A stretch of 6,273 nucleotides of DNA from Lentisphaerota bacterium (GTDB lineage: Bacteria; Verrucomicrobiota; Kiritimatiellia; JAAZAB01): assembly GCA_016199105.1 (NCBI GenBank), contig JACQHI010000145.1, positions 1-6,273 of the forward strand, given 5' to 3'. This document shows positions 5,647 through 6,273 of the stretch, piece by piece (the stretch's first letter is position 1; each line of letters starts with the position of its first letter). The notes beneath the pieces were generated by a model that saw only the letters and a list, made by a program, of their open reading frames with translations, was not told the origin of the DNA and did not search any database. The position numbers were made by a program, and so were the translations under genes.

Positions 5647-6252
5647 ATGATTCGAACCGGCATTGGCTTCGATGTGCACCGCTTCAAGAAGGGGCGGGCC
5701 TTGGTCCTGGGCGGCGTGAAGATCGCCTGTGACCGGGGGCTGGACGGCCATTCCGACGCGGACGTGCTCACGCATGCCGTCATGGACGCCCTGCTGGGGG
5801 CCGTGGCGGCGGACGATATCGGCGTCCATTTTTCCGACACGGACAAACGCTGGAAGAATGCCGACAGCCTGCGCCTGCTCCGGCGGGTTGTGGACGTGGT
5901 GCGCGCGAAAGGCGCAACCCTCGTGAATGTGGACGTCACCGTGCTGGCGGAAATCCCCCGGCTGGCACCCCATCGGGTGGAGATGCGGCGCCGCCTGGCC
6001 AAGGCCATGGAGGTCGGGGTGGACGCCGTTTCCGTGAAGGCCACGACCATGGAACGCCTTGGCGCGATCGGCCGGAAGGAGGGCATCGCCGCCATGGCCG
6101 TGGCCACGGTGGAGATGAAGAAAAAGGTCCGTGACAGCTCAGCCTTAAAGAATAGTATTGCCGCAAAGAAGCACAAAGCGGGTTACCCGCAACCCAACAT
6201 AATCAATCTCGACAGAATCATTGACAACAAAATCATTCGTTCAGCGTTATGA
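5647..6252 (+). CDS. ispF: 2-C-methyl-D-erythritol 2,4-cyclodiphosphate synthase (IspF) with an unusual C-terminal extension
   Basis: IspF cyclises CDP-methylerythritol 2-phosphate to ME-2,4-cyclodiphosphate, releasing CMP, in the cytosolic MEP route to isoprenoids, usually as a metal-dependent trimer. The N-terminus RTGIGFDVHRF carries metal ligands Asp9 and His11. GLDGHSDADVLTHAVMDALLGA (31-52) holds the third metal ligand His43 and the signature His35-Ser36-Asp37. DIGVHFSDTD (57-66), DVTVLAEIPRLAPH (96-109) and KATTMERLG (131-139) are all present. The family is normally about 155-160 residues. Here the conserved body ends near MKKK (157-160) and the frame continues for 41 residues (to 201) in AT-richer sequence with Asn, Ile and Lys enrichment. 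That tail is not part of the IspF fold. It may be a lost stop, an indel or a genuine appendage. The identity is certain; the tail is not explained. Confidence 0.96.
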   Translation: MIRTGIGFDVHRFKKGRALVLGGVKIACDRGLDGHSDADVLTHAVMDALLGAVAADDIGVHFSDTDKRWKNADSLRLLRRVVDVVRAKGATLVNVDVTVLAEIPRLAPHRVEMRRRLAKAMEVGVDAVSVKATTMERLGAIGRKEGIAAMAVATVEMKKKVRDSSALKNSIAAKKHKAGYPQPNIINLDRIIDNKIIRSAL

Positions 6253-6273
6253 GTGTTCCGGCTTGGTGATCGA

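Noticed and set aside
6221..6250. A perfect TTGACA (6221-6226) that could be a -35 box for a downstream gene
   Set aside because: The best -10 at 18-nt spacing is CGTTAT, only half matching, and the downstream gene is not visible. It is too weak to call.
6249..6269. A possible new start codon ATG at 6249 overlapping the ispF stop
   Set aside because: The frame ends after six codons at TGA 6267-6269. A GTG at 6253 remains open to the window end but has too few codons to judge.

Overview
The window is a GC-rich bacterial segment with all supported genes on the + strand. It holds the end of a nucleotide-sugar operon, a large family 2 glycoside hydrolase, a small REP-associated transposase (RAYT) inside a cluster of six palindromic repeats, and the isoprenoid gene ispF. 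Taxonomy cannot be fixed from the sequence. A high-GC genome with a DUF4982-type GH2 enzyme, nucleotide-sugar genes and RAYT/REP elements of the 'RRHLPHW...YFVT' type would fit the Planctomycetes-Verrucomicrobia-Lentisphaerae-Kiritimatiellae group. That placement is a tentative inference.

Region 1 (1-2226): three tightly overlapping genes. They are a DegT/DnrJ/EryC1/StrS aminotransferase (5' end cut by the window), a Gfo/Idh/MocA oxidoreductase (4-nt ATGA overlap) and a left-handed beta-helix acyltransferase (11-nt overlap, GTG start behind a strong Shine-Dalgarno). Dehydrogenase, aminotransferase and N-acetyltransferase are the enzyme set that converts UDP-GlcNAc-uronate into UDP-2,3-diacetamido-2,3-dideoxyglucuronate (WbpB/WbpE/WbpD), a precursor of surface polysaccharide. 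The exact sugar made here is inferred.

Region 2 (2227-4752): a 156-bp intergenic stretch crowded with three inverted repeats, then a 789-residue GH2 beta-galactosidase-like enzyme with both catalytic glutamates in recognisable motifs and a DUF4982 domain after the catalytic barrel. It has no visible signal peptide.

Region 3 (4754-5553): the most interesting part. Six hairpin repeats, all of one family (5' GTAG or GTAT foot, 8-bp stem, TTCY loop), flank a 213-residue Y1/HUH transposase. Stem sequences differ between copies by paired changes that preserve base pairing. The same convergent two-repeat unit sits at each outer edge, and the transposase C-terminus and stop codon lie inside repeats. 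This is the architecture of a REP/RAYT system, and the whole block looks like an insertion between the hydrolase gene and ispF.

Region 4 (5554-6273): ispF (MEP pathway) with a good Shine-Dalgarno and intact metal and active-site motifs. It carries an AT-rich C-terminal extension of about 40 codons that looks unlike the rest of the gene and may result from a frameshift or lost stop. The last 21 bases contain no identifiable gene.
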